Shown piece after piece: positions 8,201-16,895 of a stretch of 64,000 nt of DNA. The position numbers and the translations under genes were made by a program. Origin of the DNA: Nocardioides exalbidus (GTDB taxonomy: Bacteria > Actinomycetota > Actinomycetes > Propionibacteriales > Nocardioidaceae); contig NZ_FNRT01000002.1 in NCBI RefSeq assembly GCF_900105585.1, positions 496,001 through 560,000 on the forward strand, given 5' to 3'. Position 1 is the first letter of the stretch, and the number at the start of each line of letters is the position of its first letter. The notes under the pieces are model-generated. The model had not been told where the DNA came from, did not search any database, and was given only the letters and a program-made list of their open reading frames with translations.

Positions 8201-9319
8201 GTGGACCTCCCCGTGATGCCGCCCGTGCAGCCGATGCTCGCGAAGAGCGTCAGCGGTGTGCCCGACCCGGCCAGGCACGGGGGCCTGAGCTTCGAGCCGA
8301 AGTGGGACGGGTTCCGCTGCCTGGTCTTCAAGGACGGCGACGAGGTCGAGCTCGCGAGCCGCAACACCAAGCCGCTCACGCGCTACTTCCCCGAGGTCGT
8401 CGCGGCAGTGCGCGAGCAGCTCCCCGACCGGATCGTGCTCGACGGCGAGATCTTCGTCGGGCTCGAGGGCCCGGACGGCTGGCGGCTCGAGTTCGAGACC
8501 CTCCAGGAGCGCATCCACCCCGCCGCGAGCCGCGTCGACAAGCTCGCGGACGAGACCCCCGCCGGCTTCGTGGCCTTCGACCTGCTCGCCCTCGGCGACG
8601 AGTCGTTCATCGACCGGCCGCTCTCCGAGCGCAGGGCCGCCCTCGTCGAGGCGCTCTCGGGGCTCGACGGGAAGGGCCCGTGCTTCCTGACCCGCACCAC
8701 CGAGGACCCCGCCGAGGCGGAGCGGTGGTTCGAGGCGTTCGAGGGGGCCGGCCTCGACGGCGTCGTCGCCAAGCCGCTCGGCTCGGTCTACGAGCCCAAC
8801 AAGCGCACCATGCTCAAGATCAAGCACGAGCGCACCGCTGACGTCGTGCTCGCCGGCTACCGCGAGCACAAGACCTCCACCCCCGAGGAGCCGCTGATCG
8901 GCTCACTCCTCCTGGGGCTCTACGACGACGACGGCGAGCTGCAGCACATCGGCGTCTCGGCCAGCTTCACCGCCGCGCGCCGCGCCGAGCTGTTCCAGGA
9001 GCTGCAGCCGCTGGTCTGCGACGTCGCCGACCACCCGTGGGGCCGGTGGAACGAGTTCCTCACCGCCAACCCCGACCGCGTCCCCGGCACCCAGAGCCGC
9101 TGGAGCGCCGGCAAGGACCTCGGCTTCACCGCGCTGCGCCCCGAGCGGGTCCTCGAGGTGAAGTACGACCACATGGAGGGTCGCCGGTTCCGCCACACCG
9201 CGCACTTCAAGCGGTGGCGGACCGACCGCGACCCCGAGACCTGCGGCTACGCCCAGCTCGACGAACCGGCAGGCTACGACCTCACCCGCATCCTCAGCAC
9301 CGAACCTGGAGGCCACTGA
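8201..9319 (+). CDS. ligC: ATP-dependent DNA ligase (LigC type)
   Basis: Seals DNA nicks using ATP, probably in a backup or end-joining repair path. The adenylation motif EPKWDGFRCL places the nucleophile Lys near residue 34. Motif III lies around LDGEIF, and motif V is VVAKPLGSVYEPNKRTMLKIK. The C-terminal OB-fold ends near FKRWRTDRDPETCGYAQL. The 372 residues match actinobacterial LigC, with no polymerase or phosphoesterase domain fused. A separate LigD-type polymerase is encoded 5 kb away. The stop overlaps the next ATG by one base. Confidence 0.92.
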   Translation: MDLPVMPPVQPMLAKSVSGVPDPARHGGLSFEPKWDGFRCLVFKDGDEVELASRNTKPLTRYFPEVVAAVREQLPDRIVLDGEIFVGLEGPDGWRLEFETLQERIHPAASRVDKLADETPAGFVAFDLLALGDESFIDRPLSERRAALVEALSGLDGKGPCFLTRTTEDPAEAERWFEAFEGAGLDGVVAKPLGSVYEPNKRTMLKIKHERTADVVLAGYREHKTSTPEEPLIGSLLLGLYDDDGELQHIGVSASFTAARRAELFQELQPLVCDVADHPWGRWNEFLTANPDRVPGTQSRWSAGKDLGFTALRPERVLEVKYDHMEGRRFRHTAHFKRWRTDRDPETCGYAQLDEPAGYDLTRILSTEPGGH

Positions 9320-9903
9320 TGACCGAGAACAGCCCGATCGACGACGGCGACATCCACGACGGGCAGGGCACCTACGACGTGGTGCTCCTCGTCGAGCAGG
9401 CCCTCACGGCCGGCGACGCCCAGCAGGTGCGCTCGCTCCACTCCGAGATCGAGGACCAGGTCGTCTACCACGTCCTCCTGCCGCTCGAGGACGCCGCGGC
9501 GCGGGTCGAGGCGTCCATGGGGACGCTCGGTGCGGGTGACCTGATGGCCGCCCCGGCGCTCACCATGAACGACGTCGACCTCGAGTCGCTGCGGCGCGAG
9601 TGCGAGGAGACCTCCTCCGCCGACCTCCAGGCGACGCTGGCCGTCCTGGTCGCCGCCGGCGCGCAGGCCGACGGCAAGGTCACGTCCGAGCCGCCCGTCG
9701 ACGCGCTGGCCGCCCTCGTCACGGCGGTCGACGCCCGCGAGGCCATCATCCTGACCCGTCCGCACGTCGTGGCCGAGTTCTTCCACGTCGACTGGACATC
9801 GCGCGCGCGCCGCAAGCTCGGCGTACCGGTCCTCCACCTCATCGAGCACGAGAACTTCGACGAGCAGGCCTCCGGCACCGGCGAGGGCGTCACCGGCCTC
9901 TGA
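9319..9903 (+). CDS. Conserved protein of unknown function, translationally coupled to ligC
   Basis: A 194-residue acidic soluble protein whose ATG overlaps the ligase stop (TGATG), so the two are coupled. It has no signal peptide or membrane segment. The first 100 residues contain helices around VEQALTAGDAQQVRSLHSEI; the C-terminal half contains AREAIILTRPHVVAEFFHVD followed by a basic patch SRARRKLGVPVLHL. I do not recognise the family. Coupling suggests a role alongside the ligase or a stress response, but that is inference. Confidence 0.75.
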   Translation: MTENSPIDDGDIHDGQGTYDVVLLVEQALTAGDAQQVRSLHSEIEDQVVYHVLLPLEDAAARVEASMGTLGAGDLMAAPALTMNDVDLESLRRECEETSSADLQATLAVLVAAGAQADGKVTSEPPVDALAALVTAVDAREAIILTRPHVVAEFFHVDWTSRARRKLGVPVLHLIEHENFDEQASGTGEGVTGL

Positions 9904-9927
9904 CGGCCGGCAGGCTCAGCGGCGGGC

Positions 9928-11010
9928 TCAGCGACGGGTGACGCGGCGTACGACGGCGCGGCGCAGGATCGCGGCCGCCTCGCGGCCGCCGACGGTCTGG
10001 GCGACCGGGGTCGAGCCGGCGCGGCGGGCCTGCTCGAGGTCGCGGCGCACCTGCTGGAGGGTGGATCGCTGGGAGTCGCGGGCCTCACGGGCGGCCAGGG
10101 TCGACTCGGCCTTGGTGTGGTCGAAGGTGAGCGCGACCGCGTCGGCGTAGCGCGCGACGTAGTCGGCGTGGACCTCGTCGAGGCGGGCGATCGTGGCCTC
10201 GTCGTGCGGCGAGGTGGTCAGCACACCGAGCAGCTGCCAGACCTCCTCGGCCATGTCCTTCAGCCAGTCGGGGGTAGCGACGTCGTCCCAGCCGAGCTGC
10301 GACTTGCGCATCGACGGCTCGATGAAGTCGTCGACGGAGTGGTGCTCCGTCGACGACAGGCCGGTGTTGAAGGAGAGCTCGAGCTGCTCCTGCACCGGCG
10401 CGAGCGCGGCGCGCCAGTCGGCCAGCAGGTCGACGTACTTCACGAACGAGCGCTTCGAGCCGCGCCCGGCCTGCTCGGTCAGGAGCGCGGCGTGCACCCA
10501 GCCGGCGACGTTGGAGGTCTCCTTGGTCAGCCGGAGCTCGTCGGACTGGCTGGAGAGGTAGGCGATGTCGCGCGAGCCGACGACCTCGGCCGGGTGGCGC
10601 AGCGCGGTGAGCCAGCGCAGGTCGGCGCCGAGCTCAGCGGAGACCGATTCCCAGACCTCGGCGAACCAGAAGGCGTGCGGGTCCTTCACCACCACCTGAT
10701 CGGCCTCGAGCTGGCCGGCCATCCACTCGCGCAGCTCGGCCGCGGGGACTCCCCCGGCGACGTAGTCTGCGACCAGCTGGACCGCGGCCGGGCGGCTGTC
10801 GATGTTGAAGAGCGCGAGCTCCTTGAGGTGCCGCTTGTGGAAGTCGATGACCCACTGCGGCTCGTAGAACCCGCGCGGATTGGTCTCCGACGCCTCCACC
10901 TCGGGCTGCGGCACGTGCAGGCCGAGCCGCTTCAGCGTGCCGGCGAGCGAGCTGGTGCCGCTGCGGCCGGAACCGGAGACGAGGACCAGCGGGGTGGGGG
11001 ACGTCGGCAT
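9928..11010 (-). CDS. Sulfotransferase family protein
   Basis: Likely transfers sulfate from PAPS to a sugar or lipid acceptor. The PAPS phosphate-binding loop is LVSGSGRSGTSSLAGTLK near the N-terminus, and a second motif LTALRHPAEVVGSRDIAY fits the 3'-phosphate site. The last ~50 residues (AREARDSQRSTLQQVRRDLE) look like a coiled coil followed by a basic tail. ATG 11010 is chosen because TAGGGT lies 7 nt upstream. It is divergent from the GT4-Stealth gene, consistent with a cell-surface polysaccharide locus. Confidence 0.75.
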   Translation of the reverse strand: MPTSPTPLVLVSGSGRSGTSSLAGTLKRLGLHVPQPEVEASETNPRGFYEPQWVIDFHKRHLKELALFNIDSRPAAVQLVADYVAGGVPAAELREWMAGQLEADQVVVKDPHAFWFAEVWESVSAELGADLRWLTALRHPAEVVGSRDIAYLSSQSDELRLTKETSNVAGWVHAALLTEQAGRGSKRSFVKYVDLLADWRAALAPVQEQLELSFNTGLSSTEHHSVDDFIEPSMRKSQLGWDDVATPDWLKDMAEEVWQLLGVLTTSPHDEATIARLDEVHADYVARYADAVALTFDHTKAESTLAAREARDSQRSTLQQVRRDLEQARRAGSTPVAQTVGGREAAAILRRAVVRRVTRR

Positions 11011-11017
11011 GCGGCTC

Positions 11018-11023
11018 ACCCTA
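11018..11023 (-). promoter_or_regulatory. -10 element, sulfotransferase gene (leaderless)
   Basis: Minus-strand TAGGGT ends 7 nt before ATG 11010. The opposing TAGGAT at 11044-11049 serves the divergent gene, so the two -10 elements are about 20 bp apart. Confidence 0.5.
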
Positions 11024-11043
11024 TCGGCCGCTCGCCCGGCCTC

Positions 11044-11049
11044 TAGGAT
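11044..11049 (+). promoter_or_regulatory. -10 element, GT4-Stealth gene
   Basis: TAGGAT lies 38 nt before GTG 11088. Transcription would start near 11056 and give a leader of about 30 nt with ribosome site GAGGGA. A GTG right after the element (11051) is out of frame. Confidence 0.4.
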
Positions 11050-11087
11050 CGTGGCGACCCGCTCGAAGAGACAGGACTGAGGGACAC

Positions 11088-13844
11088 GTGGCGCTCACCG
11101 ACAAGCTCGGGGGGAAGGTGCGCTCGGCCGTGCGCCGGGTCCGCCGCGACGGCCCGCTCGACATCGTCTTCGTGCTCTTCAACGCCGACGGCATGGGCGG
11201 TACCGCCCGCTCCGGCATCGAGCAGGCCAACGCCCTGGCCGGGCTCGGCGAGGGGCACCGGGTCCGCATCCTCAGCGTCACGCGGAGCGGCGAGTCGACG
11301 CACTACCGGCTGGCGGACGGAGTCGAGGTCACCTACCTCGTCGACGTACGACGCCCGCAGCACGTCGCGGTCGACGGCAGGCACCCGGCCGAGCTCGCCG
11401 AGCGCGAGTCGGTGATCGTGCCGCGCAGCTGGGACGCCCTCTTCAACGGCCTCACCGACGCGACCCTGCGCGAGGCGCTCGGCAGCATCGACGCCGACGT
11501 CCTCGTCACCACGACCCCCGAGCTGCTCGCCGTCGTCGCACAGCTCGCCCCGGCCGACGTCGCGCTGGTCCACCAGGAGCACCGCGCCTCATCGAGCCGG
11601 GTCAACGACCTCGGCGCGCTGCTCGAGTTCGCCCCGCGGGCCGACGTCGTCGTCTCGCTGACCGAGTCGATGTCGCGCTGGCTGGCCGGCCGCCTCGGTG
11701 GCGCCGCCCCGGAGCTGCTCGTCATCCCCAACCCGCTGCCCGCCCAGGCGCAGCGGCGCTCGCCGCTCGACCAGAAGACCTTCGTGACCGCGGGCCGGCT
11801 CGCGCCGGAGAAGCAGTTCGAGCACGTCGTCGACGCCTTCTGGCGGATCCGGGACGAGGTGCCGGGCTGGACCCTGCGGATCTGGGGCGACGGTCCGCGC
11901 GCCGACAACCTCGCCGCCCAGGTCCGCAAGCTCGAGCTCGAGGACCGCGTCGACCTGCCCGGCTCCACCGACGACCTCGGCTCCGAGTGGGCGCGCACCA
12001 GCGTCGCCGTCCTCGCCTCGCGTGGCGAGGGCTACCCGCTGGTCCTCCAGGAGGCGATGTCGGCGGGTGTGCCGACGGTGTCCTACGACTGTCCGTCCGG
12101 TCCCCGCGAGATCATCACCCCCGACGTCGACGGGCTGCTCGTCCCGCCCGGGTCCAAACCCGCGCTGGCCGCCGCGATGCTGCGGATCGCCACCGACGAC
12201 GACCTCCGCACCCGCCTCGGCGCCGCCGCCCTCGAGCGCTCCCGGGCATGGGACGGGCCGACTCTGGCCGCCCAGTGGGTCGACGTCTTCCGCCGCGCCG
12301 TCGCCCGCCGCGCCGACCCGCTCGCCCCGCGTCGCGTCCTCCACGGCCTGCGCCCCGGGCCGCTCGGCGACCTGCCCGAGACCACCGGCGCACGCGGCGT
12401 CACCCCCGCCGAGTGCCGTACGACGACCCTGCGGGCGCTCGCCTCCGCCGCCGCGGCGGCCGGGGACGGCTGGTTCGTGATGCCGGCCCGCGGCCTCGAC
12501 CCGCACCCGGTCGTCGTCGTGCCGTCCTCACGGCGGGCCGCGTTCCTGACCACGCTGGCCGCGGGCGACGTGCCCGACTGGCTCTCGGTGCGCGACCCCG
12601 CCGAGCGCGGCTGGCCGGAGCGCCGCGGCACGGTGGCCGCGATGACCGTCGAGCTGGCCAAGGCCCGCACCGCCTCGCTCTTCCTCGAGCCGTGGCCCAT
12701 GCGCGGCGGTCACGACGGCCTCCTCGGCGAGGGCGTGGAGGTCGGCGTGCAGTTCTGGGAGGTGTCGCCCGAGGGCGACCTCCTGGCGCCGGACCTCAAC
12801 CGCTACGGCGACCGCGTGCCTGCCGGCTCGCCCCGCACCACGATCGCCGTCGAGGGAGTCGACGTACCCACCCTCGAGGTGATGGCGCTGCCCACCGTCG
12901 ACGACTGCCGCTTCGACGTCGACGTCGTCTACACGTGGGTCGACGGCGACGACGAGGCGTGGCTCGACGCCCGCGACGAGCGGCTCACCGGGCTCGGCCA
13001 GACCCCCGACAAGCGGGCCAGCGGGGCGGCGCGCTTCCGCAGCCGTGACGAGCTGCGCTACTCGATGCGCAGCATCCACCTCTTCGCGCCGTGGGTGCGC
13101 CGGATCCACCTCGTCACCGCAGGCCAGGTGCCGTCGTGGCTCGACACCTCGCACGAGAAGATCCGCCTCGTCGACCACCGCGACGTCCTCCCGGCCTCCG
13201 CGCTGCCGACCTTCAGCTCGCACGCGATCGAGACCCGGCTGCACGCCGTGCCCGACCTCGCCGACCACTTCGTCTACGTCAACGACGACGTCTTCCTCGG
13301 CAAGCCGCGACGCCCCGAGCACTTCTTCACGCCCGGCGGGCAGTACGCCGCGTTCGTCGCCGACCACCGCGCCATCGGCCTCCCCGGCACCGACGACCGC
13401 CCCTACCTCTCGGCCGCGCAGAACAACCGCCGCGTGCTCACCGAGGCGTTCGGCGTGGCGCTGACGAACACGATGATGCACAGCCCGCACCCCCAGCGGC
13501 GCACGGTCCTCGAGGAGGTCGCGGCCCGCTTCCCCGCCGAGGTCGACGCCACGACCCACGCGCCGTTCCGCTCGGCGACCGACCTGTCCCTGCTGTCGTC
13601 CTTCGCGCAGAACTACGGCCTCGTCACCGGCCAAGCCTTCCGCGCGAGCGCCCACCACGGCTACGTCGACCTCGGCCACCAGCAGCTGCCCGTCCAGCTC
13701 AAGCAGATGCTCAAGCGCGACCGGGACTTCTTCTGCGTGGCCGACAACCACGTCTCCGCCTTCGACTCCGAGCGGGCCGACGGGCTGCTGATGGAGTTCC
13801 TCCAGGAGTACTTCCCGATCGCCGCCCCCTGGGAGCTCGGCTGA
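11088..13844 (+). CDS. Fusion of GT4 glycosyltransferase and Stealth phosphotransferase
   Basis: A 918-residue protein with two parts. Residues ~1-400 are a GT-B glycosyltransferase of family 4, with the donor motif ASRGEGYPLVLQEAMSAGVP and VSYDCPSGPREII. Residues ~610-918 carry the four conserved regions of Stealth proteins: CR1 DVDVVYTWVDGDDEAW, CR2 SRDELRYSMRSIHLFAPWVR, CR3 around DATTHAPFRSATDLS, and a C-terminal CR4. Stealth enzymes transfer sugar-phosphates when building capsule or wall polymers. The middle ~200 residues are a linker or extra domain I cannot name. It starts at GTG with GAGGGA upstream. It probably makes a phosphate-linked surface glycan in the cytoplasm. Confidence 0.88.
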   Translation: MALTDKLGGKVRSAVRRVRRDGPLDIVFVLFNADGMGGTARSGIEQANALAGLGEGHRVRILSVTRSGESTHYRLADGVEVTYLVDVRRPQHVAVDGRHPAELAERESVIVPRSWDALFNGLTDATLREALGSIDADVLVTTTPELLAVVAQLAPADVALVHQEHRASSSRVNDLGALLEFAPRADVVVSLTESMSRWLAGRLGGAAPELLVIPNPLPAQAQRRSPLDQKTFVTAGRLAPEKQFEHVVDAFWRIRDEVPGWTLRIWGDGPRADNLAAQVRKLELEDRVDLPGSTDDLGSEWARTSVAVLASRGEGYPLVLQEAMSAGVPTVSYDCPSGPREIITPDVDGLLVPPGSKPALAAAMLRIATDDDLRTRLGAAALERSRAWDGPTLAAQWVDVFRRAVARRADPLAPRRVLHGLRPGPLGDLPETTGARGVTPAECRTTTLRALASAAAAAGDGWFVMPARGLDPHPVVVVPSSRRAAFLTTLAAGDVPDWLSVRDPAERGWPERRGTVAAMTVELAKARTASLFLEPWPMRGGHDGLLGEGVEVGVQFWEVSPEGDLLAPDLNRYGDRVPAGSPRTTIAVEGVDVPTLEVMALPTVDDCRFDVDVVYTWVDGDDEAWLDARDERLTGLGQTPDKRASGAARFRSRDELRYSMRSIHLFAPWVRRIHLVTAGQVPSWLDTSHEKIRLVDHRDVLPASALPTFSSHAIETRLHAVPDLADHFVYVNDDVFLGKPRRPEHFFTPGGQYAAFVADHRAIGLPGTDDRPYLSAAQNNRRVLTEAFGVALTNTMMHSPHPQRRTVLEEVAARFPAEVDATTHAPFRSATDLSLLSSFAQNYGLVTGQAFRASAHHGYVDLGHQQLPVQLKQMLKRDRDFFCVADNHVSAFDSERADGLLMEFLQEYFPIAAPWELG

Positions 13845-13895
13845 GCGGTGCGTGACCCACATTCCTGACCGCTGGAATGTGGGTCACTCACCGCT
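13844..13895. repeat. Dispersed palindrome, copy R1
   Basis: Left arm 13844-13865 (AGCGGTGCGTGACCCACATT plus CC) pairs with 13874-13895 with one mismatch over 22 bp, around an 8-nt loop. It begins on the last base of the GT4-Stealth stop codon and precedes R2. See also R3 and R4 near 54 kb. Confidence 0.85.
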
Positions 13896-13926
13896 GGCGG
13901 GGGTGTCGGCGTACGACTGGCCGCTG

Positions 13927-13978
13927 AGCGGTGCGTGAGCCACATTCCTGGCCGCCGGAACGTGGGTCACTCACCGCT
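13927..13978. repeat. Dispersed palindrome, copy R2
   Basis: Arms 13927-13948 and 13957-13978 (22 bp, three mismatches, 8-nt loop) repeat R1 with a few changes. R1 and R2 fill most of the gap between the convergent GT4-Stealth and LigD-Pol genes. Confidence 0.85.
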
Positions 13979-14009
13979 CATCCGCGTGTCGGCAGCGTGA
14001 CCGGAGTCC

Positions 14010-15092
14010 TCAGTCCTCGATCCGGTTGCCGTCGGAGTCCCAGTGGGACTCGACCTTCTTCGACGGCTGGACGCGGGGCGGCTCGCCGGGCATCTTCGGG
14101 TGGTCGGGCGGGAAGTTGAGCTCGACGGGGTGCTCGTCCCAGAGGTCGAGCAGCGGCTGGAGCGAGTGGTGCTCGTCGTCGATCGTCGCCCAGGGGTCGC
14201 CGTCGGACGCGAGCCGCTCGGGCACGGTGAAGAGGTTGAACCCGCTCGGCGAGGTCAGCGTCTCCAGCTCGTCCCAGGTCACCGGCGTCGAGACCGGAGC
14301 GCCGGCGATGGGGCGGAGGGAGTAGGCCGAGGCGATCGTGCGGTCGCGGGTGTTCTGGTTGAAGTCGACGAAGATCCGCTCCCCGCGCTCCTCCTTCCAC
14401 CACGCCGTGGTCACGCCGTCGTCCCGCTTCTCGAGCTCGCGTCCGAAGGCGATGGCGGCGTGCCGGACTGCCGCGAAGTCCCACTGCGGCTGGATCCGGA
14501 CGTAGACGTGGATGCCCCGGTTGCCCGAGGTCTTCGCGAACCCGGCCATCCCGAGGTCGGCGAGCAGCTCGCGCGCGACCCCCGCGACGCGCACCGCGTC
14601 GCCGAACGTCGTACCCGGCTGGGGGTCGAGGTCGATGCGCAGCTCGTCGGGGTGGTCCACGTCGTCGCGCCGCACGGGCCAGGGGTGGAACGTCAGCGTG
14701 CCCATGTGCGCGCACCAGACCGGCACGGCGATCTCGGTCGGGCAGATCTCGTCGGCGGTGCGACCGGACGGGAAGGTGATCGTCGCGGTCTCGAGGTAGT
14801 CGGGAGCGCCCTTGGGCACCCGCTTCTGGTAGAACGCGTCGGCGTTGCGGTCCTGCGGCCCGGTCGCCAGCTTCATGCCCTCGCGCACTCCCGACGTCCA
14901 GCGCTCGAGGGCCGTCGGCCGCTCGCGCAGCGCACGCATCAGCCCGTCCTCGACCGAGGCGAAGTACTCCGCGACCATCAGCTTGGTCACCTCGCCGGTC
15001 GTCTCCGTCGCCTCGTAGATGACGCGGTCGGGCGAGGAGACGCGGACCTCCCGGTCGCCGGCCTGCACCATCACCGGCTTCGCAGCTGCCAT
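14010..15092 (-). CDS. LigD-type DNA polymerase/primase domain protein
   Basis: Stand-alone PolDom protein of 360 residues, the archaeo-eukaryotic primase fold that fills gaps in bacterial non-homologous end joining. The catalytic acid motif is RIDLDPQPG. The nucleotide-binding His motif is TSGNRGIHVYVRI. A third acid lies in RIFVDFNQNTRDRTIAS. No ligase or nuclease domain is fused, matching actinobacterial PolD proteins that work with a separate ligase such as the one at 8201. ATG 15092 is chosen from the leaderless spacing; GTG 15098 is the alternative. Ku is not in the window. Confidence 0.9.
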   Translation of the reverse strand: MAAAKPVMVQAGDREVRVSSPDRVIYEATETTGEVTKLMVAEYFASVEDGLMRALRERPTALERWTSGVREGMKLATGPQDRNADAFYQKRVPKGAPDYLETATITFPSGRTADEICPTEIAVPVWCAHMGTLTFHPWPVRRDDVDHPDELRIDLDPQPGTTFGDAVRVAGVARELLADLGMAGFAKTSGNRGIHVYVRIQPQWDFAAVRHAAIAFGRELEKRDDGVTTAWWKEERGERIFVDFNQNTRDRTIASAYSLRPIAGAPVSTPVTWDELETLTSPSGFNLFTVPERLASDGDPWATIDDEHHSLQPLLDLWDEHPVELNFPPDHPKMPGEPPRVQPSKKVESHWDSDGNRIED

Positions 15093-15098
15093 GGCCAC

Positions 15099-15104
15099 AA
15101 CCTA
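15099..15104 (-). promoter_or_regulatory. -10 element, LigD-Pol gene (leaderless)
   Basis: Minus-strand TAGGTT ends 6 nt before ATG 15092. The divergent msrB -10 element is about 27 bp away. Confidence 0.5.
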
Positions 15105-15131
15105 GCCGTCCGGCGCGCTGGTGTGCCGCCG

Positions 15132-15137
15132 TAGGCT
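15132..15137 (+). promoter_or_regulatory. -10 element, msrB
   Basis: TAGGCT ends 6 nt before ATG 15144. The intervening GGAGGC could also serve as a weak ribosome site, so leaderless status is less certain here. Confidence 0.45.
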
Positions 15138-15143
15138 GGAGGC

Positions 15144-15539
15144 ATGGCCTACGACGTGCAGAAGACCGATGAGCAGTGGCGCGAGGAGCTGACCCCCGAG
15201 GAGTACGCCGTGCTGCGGCAGGCCGGCACCGAGCGCGCCTTCACCGGCGAATACACCGACACCGAGACCGAGGGCACCTACTCGTGCAAGGCCTGCGGGT
15301 CGGAGCTGTTCACCAGCGACACGAAGTTCCACTCCGGCTGCGGCTGGCCGAGCTTCTACCAGCCGATGACCGACACCGTGGAGTACATCGAGGACAACAC
15401 CCACGGCATGAAGCGCGTCGAGGTCCGCTGCGCAACGTGCGGCTCGCACCTCGGCCACGTCTTCCCCGACGGCTTCGGCACGCCCACCGGCGACCGCTAC
15501 TGCATCAACTCGATCAGCATCTCGCTGAACAAGAAGTAG
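15144..15539 (+). CDS. msrB: Peptide-methionine (R)-S-oxide reductase
   Basis: Repairs oxidised methionine (R-sulfoxide) in proteins. Two zinc-binding CxxC pairs are present, in YSCKACGSEL and VRCATCGSHL. The fold core FHSGCGWPSFYQP and the catalytic Cys in DRYCINSISI are intact. The 131-residue length is typical for a free-standing MsrB. It is the first of several sulfur-related genes here and has its own divergent promoter shared with the LigD-Pol gene. Confidence 0.96.
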   Translation: MAYDVQKTDEQWREELTPEEYAVLRQAGTERAFTGEYTDTETEGTYSCKACGSELFTSDTKFHSGCGWPSFYQPMTDTVEYIEDNTHGMKRVEVRCATCGSHLGHVFPDGFGTPTGDRYCINSISISLNKK

Positions 15540-15561
15540 CCGCCGCCCGGGCCAGCGGTGA

Positions 15562-16428
15562 TCAGGAAGCCGGGACCAGCGCCGAGGTGACCGTGACGAG
15601 CCCGTCGCCGTAGGTCGCGTCGGCCCAGTCCTGGATCGAGCCGTCGTCGTAGACGACCTGCGCGTCGAGGGAGTCGGGCCGCGACGAGCCGCTGGTCAGC
15701 AGCCGGTCACCGAGCGCGGCCTGGAGCTCGGTGTTGATCGCGTTGAGGTCGGCGTCGGTCTTCTCCACCGTGGTCACGCAGAGCAGGCCGCCCCAGGTCT
15801 CGCGCAGGGTCGCCTCGGCGGCCTCGGCGTCGCCCGTCACGGCGACGCTGATCGTGCCGTTACTCAGCCACGCGGTGGCGTAGGTCGGCAGCGCGGAGGC
15901 CGCCGCGAGGGTCGCGTCCATGTCCTCCGGGGTCGCCTTGTCGGCGTCCGTCGTCGTGGCGTCGTCGCAGGCCGGCTCGAGCCCGCCGGCCGCGGGCGTC
16001 TCCATCGTGTCGTAGAGCGCGGCCGGGATCGCGTCCGTGACGGTGAAGGTCGTGCCGTCGTAGGTGCCGGTCACGGCGTACTGGCCCCACGTCACATCGC
16101 CGGCCGTCTCCGCGCCGACGTCGCCGAAGTCGAAGCCCTCGAGGGCCGGGCCACCGCACTGGGGCGGGTACGACTCGGCGACCGCACCGAGGCACAGCTC
16201 CGGGCCGCTGCCGCTGTCGAGCACGGTCACCAGGCCGTTGGTGCCGACCTCGCCGTCCGGCACCGGGTCCGGCGCCTCGCCGGGGCCCTCGTCCGGGGCC
16301 GACGAGGTCGGCTCACCGGACGCGGCCGGGTCCACCGCCTTCATCTCGTCCTCGGTCGAGCAGGCGGCCAGGCTGGAGAGCGCGGCGACGGACAGGGCCA
16401 GGGCAGCGATGGCTCGTGTGGGGCTCAT
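15562..16428 (-). CDS. Secreted lipoprotein of unknown function
   Basis: A 288-residue lipoprotein: a signal peptide with hydrophobic core ALALSVAALSSLA, lipobox LAAC (Cys about residue 23), then a Pro/Glu/Ser-rich linker. The mature domain has four cysteines (ELCLGAV, PQCGGPA, EPACDDA, LLCVTT) that could form two disulfides. I do not recognise a family. ATG 16428 is the only start that gives a proper signal peptide. It converges with msrB with a 22-nt gap. Confidence 0.75.
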   Translation of the reverse strand: MSPTRAIAALALSVAALSSLAACSTEDEMKAVDPAASGEPTSSAPDEGPGEAPDPVPDGEVGTNGLVTVLDSGSGPELCLGAVAESYPPQCGGPALEGFDFGDVGAETAGDVTWGQYAVTGTYDGTTFTVTDAIPAALYDTMETPAAGGLEPACDDATTTDADKATPEDMDATLAAASALPTYATAWLSNGTISVAVTGDAEAAEATLRETWGGLLCVTTVEKTDADLNAINTELQAALGDRLLTSGSSRPDSLDAQVVYDDGSIQDWADATYGDGLVTVTSALVPAS

Positions 16429-16466
16429 GGTGGGTACGACGCTAGCGCGCCGCGACCCGTTCCCCG

Positions 16467-16895
16467 TCAGTCCGCGGCACCCCGACAGGCCACCGGGAGG
16501 TGCGCCTCGCGCCACGCCTTGAAGCCCCCGACCACGTCGGTCGCGTCGAGGCCGAGGCTGCGGAGCGCGTCCGCGGCCAGGCTGGAGGTGTAGCCCTCCT
16601 GGCACAGCACCAGGATCCGGGCGTCGTACGACGCCTCGGGCACGCGCGCGTCCGAGCGCGGGTCGAGCCGCCACTCGAGGACGTTGCGCTCGATGACCAT
16701 CGGCTCGACGGCGGGGTGGACCTCGCCCTCGGCCGCCCGCTGCGCCGCCGGCCTGATGTCGACGAGGAGCGCCCCGCCCAGAGCCTCGCGGTAGGCGGTC
16801 TCGACGTCGATGCGGGCGAGCCGCGAGCGGGCGTCGGCGAGCAGCGCGTCGACGCCGTCGTGCCGCACGGCGGGGCGGTCCTGGACGGTGCTCAC
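16467..16895 (-). CDS. Rhodanese-like sulfurtransferase
   Basis: Single-domain rhodanese of 142 residues. The active-site loop is LVLCQEGYTSSLAADALRSL, with the persulfide Cys in CQEGYTSS; the fold begins at LGGALLVDIRPAAQR and ends GGFKAWREAHLPV. The GTG start overlaps the cysteine dioxygenase stop by 4 nt, so it is translationally coupled. In such pairs the rhodanese is thought to process sulfane sulfur from cysteine metabolism; that role is inferred. Confidence 0.88.
   Translation of the reverse strand: MSTVQDRPAVRHDGVDALLADARSRLARIDVETAYREALGGALLVDIRPAAQRAAEGEVHPAVEPMVIERNVLEWRLDPRSDARVPEASYDARILVLCQEGYTSSLAADALRSLGLDATDVVGGFKAWREAHLPVACRGAAD

Noticed and set aside
11051..11053. GTG directly after TAGGAT as the start of the GT4-Stealth gene
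   Set aside because: It is out of frame with the 918-residue protein; GTG 11088 with GAGGGA is used.
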